Positions 7,302 to 9,983 of a stretch of DNA of 9,983 nt are shown here, piece after piece (within the stretch, counting starts at the first letter, position 1; each line of letters opens with the position of its first letter). The notes under the pieces were generated by a model, which saw only the letters and a program-made list of their open reading frames with translations, searched no databases and was not told the DNA's origin. Made by a program: the position numbers and the translations under genes. The DNA lies in assembly GCA_021162285.1 (NCBI GenBank), contig JAGGYZ010000171.1:1-9983 (forward strand), in the 5' to 3' direction. Source of the DNA: Candidatus Fermentibacteraceae bacterium (lineage in GTDB: Bacteria > Fermentibacterota > Fermentibacteria > Fermentibacterales > JCC-6).

Positions 7302-7763
7302 TTGAAAACACTAAGAAACTCCGCAAAGGCAATAATTATCACAGACGGAAAGCTTCTGGCAATAAAGAATGTTACAGCCGGGGCTGCCTGGTTCCTTCTT
7401 CCTGGAGGCGGTCAGAATCATGGTGAAACACTTGTGGAGGCTCTGAAGCGTGAGTGCATGGAAGAAGCTTCAATTGAAATAGAAGTGGGTGACATTGTTT
7501 TTGTAAGGGACTACATATCCATGAACCATGAGTTTGCAGAAGAAGACAACGGCGCCCATCAGGTGGAGTTCATGTTTCAATGCTCAATCAAGGGAAACAC
7601 ACAACCTGCTAAAGGAGCTGAAGCTGACGCCTGGCAGACCGGTGTGGAGTGGCTCCCTCTGAACAGACTGCATGAATACAGTCTCTATCCGTCGCAGTTG
7701 AAGAAACTTCTGTCTCACGGAATTCCACTGAACCACCCGGTTTATCTTGGCGATGTGAATTAA
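7302..7763 (+). CDS. Nudix hydrolase
   Basis: A 153-residue single-domain protein. The Nudix box G-x5-E-x7-R-E-x2-E-E is complete: G36, E42, R50-E51, E54-E55, preceded by the typical WFLLPGGG strand; the usual Gly near the end of the box is Ser57. The box glutamates bind the divalent metals used to hydrolyse a nucleoside diphosphate linked to another group (X). The substrate cannot be told; NTP clean-up, ADP-sugar or nucleotide-sugar hydrolysis are all possible. The protein is cytosolic, with no signal peptide or membrane segment. It is the third gene of the parE-parC operon by spacing, but this pairing need not imply a topoisomerase role. Its stop overlaps the convergent beta-helix gene by 4 bases, leaving no room for a terminator between them. 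Confidence 0.9.
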   Translation: MKTLRNSAKAIIITDGKLLAIKNVTAGAAWFLLPGGGQNHGETLVEALKRECMEEASIEIEVGDIVFVRDYISMNHEFAEEDNGAHQVEFMFQCSIKGNTQPAKGAEADAWQTGVEWLPLNRLHEYSLYPSQLKKLLSHGIPLNHPVYLGDVN

Positions 7764-9220
7764 CGAAGTACCACAGCTTTTACAGTTTCAGAGCCGCGAC
7801 CGGTTTCAACTCTTATCATGTAGGTTCCCGTAGGTGCCATCTGCCCACTGCTCTCTGTTCCGTCCCACACAACAGATCTACTGCCTGTTGATTCAATTCC
7901 TGATGCAAGTACTGCCACTTCTCTGCCGGACAGGTCGTAAACCCTGACAGACACGAAACTGTCTTCGAACAGCTCGTAGCTGATGGTTGCAGTGGAGCTG
8001 AATGGGTTTGGATAAACCTGGTTTACAGTCAGCCCTGTTTCAGGAACGGTTCCCGACTCACTGATACCGCTTCCATCATCGTATTCAAAGGCTCCCACAT
8101 CCGGAGCGGTCCCGAAATACTGGCCGGGTGTCATGTTTACCAGAGTATCTCCGTACAGTACGAACAGTGCCGTACCTGTGTCTATGCATGCGGAAGTGGC
8201 AAGCAGACTGTAGTCGTAACCGGCAGGGTCCGTGTACTGAGGGTCTTCAAGAAAGTTGTTTGTTCCAGTTGCTCCTGATGGTACAGGAAGATCGCAGTAG
8301 TAAACCTCTGCGTTTCCGTCAAAATCCAGATAAAGATCATCGCTGTACATACCCTGGTTATCGTAAACTATTGTGTTTACGAAGTAACCTGTGGCGTAGG
8401 CCAGGCACACTGCCCCGCCGTCTCCTGCTGAAGCGTAGTTATCCGATAGTGTGCAGTTGATGAAGTACACGGTGTTTCCTCCGCCAAGAGTGTTCAGCAC
8501 ACCACCGTTAGAGTAAGAGGTGTAGTTACCGGCAAACAGGCAGTAAGTCATCTTTGTAGCAGAAACCATGTAGCATGAAATAGCTCCGCCTCCGTAGAGG
8601 CAGTTGTTTTCGATAAACTCACACCCTGTTATCTCTGTGTTAAGGTCTCCTGTGAATTTGATGGCACCGCCTTCACCGTATGCGTGATTCCTTAAGAAAA
8701 CACAGTTTGTGAAGGTTGTTCCATCAGTGTTGTATGCGTACACCGCTCCGCCCATGCCGTTGTCTTCACCGGTGGCATCGTTGTCTGCGAATGTGCAGTT
8801 TGAAACTGTGGCATTGGATGTAAGCAGAGCCAGCCCGCCGCCGTGTATGTCGGGATAAGAGCCTGATGTTTTTCCATACTCTATGCGGCAGAAAGACAAC
8901 AGGGCTGTGTCATCTGATTCAACTCTTATTCCGCCCCAGCCAGTTGCCTGGTTATCCGTGGTGAAGAAAACACTGTCTGCTTCCGTGCCGTGTGCGTTCA
9001 GTTGCCCGTTAACTGTAAACTTGTAGTATCCCTGGAAGTTGACTTCAACACCAGGCTGTATTTCAAGGGTCTGTCCTGAAGGTATAACTATCTCTCCAGT
9101 CACCTGGTACGGAGATCCTGCTGCTGTCCAGACTCCGGACTGACTGCCGCTTACCACAGTCTGGGACAGCGCGGCACTAGACAAAATCACAATCATGGGC
9201 AGCACAATACTAATTTTCAT
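7760..9220 (-). CDS. Secreted right-handed beta-helix protein with FlgD-like C-terminal domain
   Basis: A 486-residue exported protein. Residues 1-19 are a signal peptide (MKISIVLPMIVILSSAALS, cleavage before Q20). Residues about 25-290 form parallel beta-helix coils: repeated units of 27-31 residues with a Cys-aromatic or aliphatic strand (FCRI C111, NCTF C142, NCVF C173, GCEF C200, YCLF C227, NCTL C256) and GGG/GGA turns, the pattern of right-handed beta-helix/choice-of-anchor proteins. Residues 396-486 are a FlgD Ig-like/T9SS-type C-terminal domain (NQVYPNPFS, VYDLSGREV, W-D-G, P-T-G-T-Y), probably for sorting or anchoring at the cell surface. No catalytic residues are evident; glycan binding or a lyase-like fold is possible. 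The start is ATG 9220 with AAGGA (9228-9232) 7 bases ahead; an upstream in-frame ATG at 9256 would put charged residues before the signal peptide. Confidence 0.85.
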   Translation of the reverse strand: MKISIVLPMIVILSSAALSQTVVSGSQSGVWTAAGSPYQVTGEIVIPSGQTLEIQPGVEVNFQGYYKFTVNGQLNAHGTEADSVFFTTDNQATGWGGIRVESDDTALLSFCRIEYGKTSGSYPDIHGGGLALLTSNATVSNCTFADNDATGEDNGMGGAVYAYNTDGTTFTNCVFLRNHAYGEGGAIKFTGDLNTEITGCEFIENNCLYGGGAISCYMVSATKMTYCLFAGNYTSYSNGGVLNTLGGGNTVYFINCTLSDNYASAGDGGAVCLAYATGYFVNTIVYDNQGMYSDDLYLDFDGNAEVYYCDLPVPSGATGTNNFLEDPQYTDPAGYDYSLLATSACIDTGTALFVLYGDTLVNMTPGQYFGTAPDVGAFEYDDGSGISESGTVPETGLTVNQVYPNPFSSTATISYELFEDSFVSVRVYDLSGREVAVLASGIESTGSRSVVWDGTESSGQMAPTGTYMIRVETGRGSETVKAVVLR

Positions 9221-9255
9221 TATCAGTTCCTTTTTCAAACAGTGATACAAACACA

Positions 9256-9273
9256 ATATTACGATTGTAATAT
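9256..9273. repeat. Operator-like palindrome overlapping the beta-helix promoter
   Basis: A perfect inverted repeat, ATATTAC-GATT-GTAATAT: 7-base arms and a 4-base centre (18 bp). It overlaps the candidate -10 box of the minus-strand beta-helix gene and lies about 35 bases before its ATG. The size and symmetry fit a binding site for a dimeric regulator; a small leader hairpin is the alternative. Confidence 0.5.
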
Positions 9274-9296
9274 CTGGATTTACCGTGTCGAGTCAA
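9267..9296 (-). promoter_or_regulatory. Candidate sigma-70-type promoter of the beta-helix gene
   Basis: On the minus strand, TTGACT (bases 9296-9291; 5 of 6 to TTGACA) is followed after 18 bases by TATTAC (9272-9267; 4 of 6 to TATAAT). The initiation point would fall near 9260, giving a leader of about 40 bases. Groups related to Bacteroidota often use a different consensus, so the fit is suggestive only. Confidence 0.45.
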
Positions 9297-9314
9297 TAAG
9301 GCACTCTGTAACAA

Positions 9315-9354
9315 GTGTCAGGGGACATCCATTACACTGGTCACCCCTTGACAC
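9315..9354. repeat. REP-like inverted repeat
   Basis: GTGTCAGGGG (9315-9324) and CCCCTTGACAC (9344-9354) are inverted copies with a single-base bulge, separated by 19 bases. G4/C4 arms bearing GTGTCA resemble REP-type palindromes scattered by IS200-like (RAYT) transposases, though that likeness is from memory. No T-run follows, so it is not a typical terminator. It lies between the divergent beta-helix and recombinase genes. Confidence 0.45.
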
Positions 9355-9361
9355 ATATCAG

Positions 9362-9384
9362 TGGTATACCTAAGTTTGATACCA
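9362..9384. repeat. Short inverted repeat just upstream of the recombinase
   Basis: TGGTAT (9362-9367) and ATACCA (9379-9384) are perfect 6-base inverted arms around an 11-base centre, about 30 bases before the recombinase start. It could be a recombinase half-site pair or an operator for the recombinase gene. Arms this short also arise by chance. Confidence 0.3.
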
Positions 9385-9414
9385 ATTGATTAAACTGAAT
9401 GGAAGTAAATAGTA

Positions 9415-9983
9415 GTGACTCATTCTGTGAACCAACCAGCTCTGGTGAAGTACAGGAACAGGTTGATACAGAAGCAATACAGTGCGAATACCGTAAAAGT
9501 TTATCTCAGCTATTTTGCTGATTTCGTACGCTTCTTTAACGAGTCTGAACTTGATTGCATTTCAACTGACCGTATTAATAACTACCTCCTTCACTTGGTA
9601 GAGGAATATCACATATCCGTCAGTCAGCAGAACCAGAGAATTAACGCTATAAAGTTCTATTACGAAAAAATACTTGGAAGAGACAGGCAATACTTCATTC
9701 TTCATCGTCCAAGGAAAGAGCACAAGCTGCCTAAAGTTCTCGCAAAGCAGGAAATTAGTAAGATTTTCGACTCCTGTAATAATACAAAACACCGATGTAT
9801 TTTGATGATGATTTATTCCGCCGGCTTGAGACGCAGCGAATTGATCAACCTTCATATTACCGATATTGATTCAAAAAGAATGGTTGTTGTTATTCAGGGC
9901 TCAAAAGGCAAAAAAGACAGAATTTCTCTGTTTTCAGAACACATGCTTTCAGCTTTGAGGGAATACTACATACAATACAGACC
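9415..9983 (+). CDS. Tyrosine recombinase (XerC/D or integrase family), N-terminal 189 residues
   Basis: The frame is open to the window end, so the protein is incomplete. Residues about 5-90 are a SAM-like core-binding domain (KYRNRLIQKQYSANTVKVYL, with an INAIKFYYE helix). The catalytic domain begins near LPKVLAKQEI (105-114) and shows box I, IYSAGLRRSELINL, with catalytic Arg139, and the beta-hairpin QGSKGKKDR with catalytic Lys164. The HxxR, H/W and Tyr nucleophile should lie beyond base 9983. The start is GTG 9415, with GGAAG (9401-9405) 9 bases ahead; GTG 9427 is the alternative, and a TAA lies in frame just upstream of 9415. The family performs strand exchange at short sites: chromosome dimer resolution, integration of mobile elements or integron cassettes. 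Rough counts over two lines give about 40% G+C, below the beta-helix gene. Upstream inverted repeats suggest a mobile-element boundary, but an ordinary Xer enzyme is not excluded. Confidence 0.88.
   Translation, partial: MTHSVNQPALVKYRNRLIQKQYSANTVKVYLSYFADFVRFFNESELDCISTDRINNYLLHLVEEYHISVSQQNQRINAIKFYYEKILGRDRQYFILHRPRKEHKLPKVLAKQEISKIFDSCNNTKHRCILMMIYSAGLRRSELINLHITDIDSKRMVVVIQGSKGKKDRISLFSEHMLSALREYYIQYR

Noticed and set aside
9399..9521. Small plus-strand frame from ATG 9399 (40 codons) overlapping the recombinase start
   Set aside because: It reads the recombinase N-terminus out of frame and stops at a TGA; the recombinase frame has clear family motifs and its own start.
9562..9855. 97-codon minus-strand frame inside the recombinase
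   Set aside because: Antisense to the conserved core-binding and catalytic domains; no motif or ribosome site.

Overview
The window looks like chromosomal DNA from a bacterium of the Fibrobacterota-Chlorobiota-Bacteroidota (FCB) side of the tree or a neighbouring candidate phylum. The evidence is a topoisomerase IV pair whose motifs are of the Bacteroidota type, and a secreted beta-helix protein ending in a FlgD-like/T9SS-style C-terminal domain. This placement is an inference; nothing in the window names a species.

Layout. (1) Bases 1-1565 are the edge of a surface-polysaccharide locus: the 3' end of a Wzx-type flippase on the plus strand, running tail to tail into an N-acetyl sugar amidotransferase (WbpG/PseA-like) on the minus strand. 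(2) A 255-bp divergent spacer leads to a B12-binding-domain radical SAM protein (1821-3239, TTG start). (3) After a 175-bp spacer holding an imperfect hairpin comes a tight plus-strand operon: parE-like (3415-5217), parC-like (5214-7298, ATGA overlap) and a Nudix hydrolase (7302-7763, TTG start 3 bases after the parC stop). (4) Converging on it with a 4-base overlap is a minus-strand gene (7760-9220) for a secreted right-handed beta-helix protein, with its own candidate promoter and an operator-like palindrome. (5) A roughly 190-bp spacer with several inverted repeats precedes a tyrosine recombinase (9415 to the window end, incomplete), probably the entry into a mobile or integrated segment.

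How the genes relate. The flippase and amidotransferase fit export and sugar modification of a cell-surface glycan; the radical SAM protein may belong to the same locus but its substrate cannot be read. ParE and ParC would form the heterotetrameric type IIA topoisomerase that decatenates and relaxes DNA. The Nudix protein is co-transcribed but need not be functionally linked. The beta-helix protein is an exported, probably surface-anchored protein.

I see no CRISPR array, toxin-antitoxin pair, defence cassette, rRNA or tRNA. The points most worth a second look are the non-canonical quinolone-contact residues of ParC, its shortened C-terminal region with a clamp-motif-like tail, the inverted repeats beside the recombinase, the promoter-overlapping palindrome of the beta-helix gene, and a protein-like open frame in the 1566-1820 spacer.
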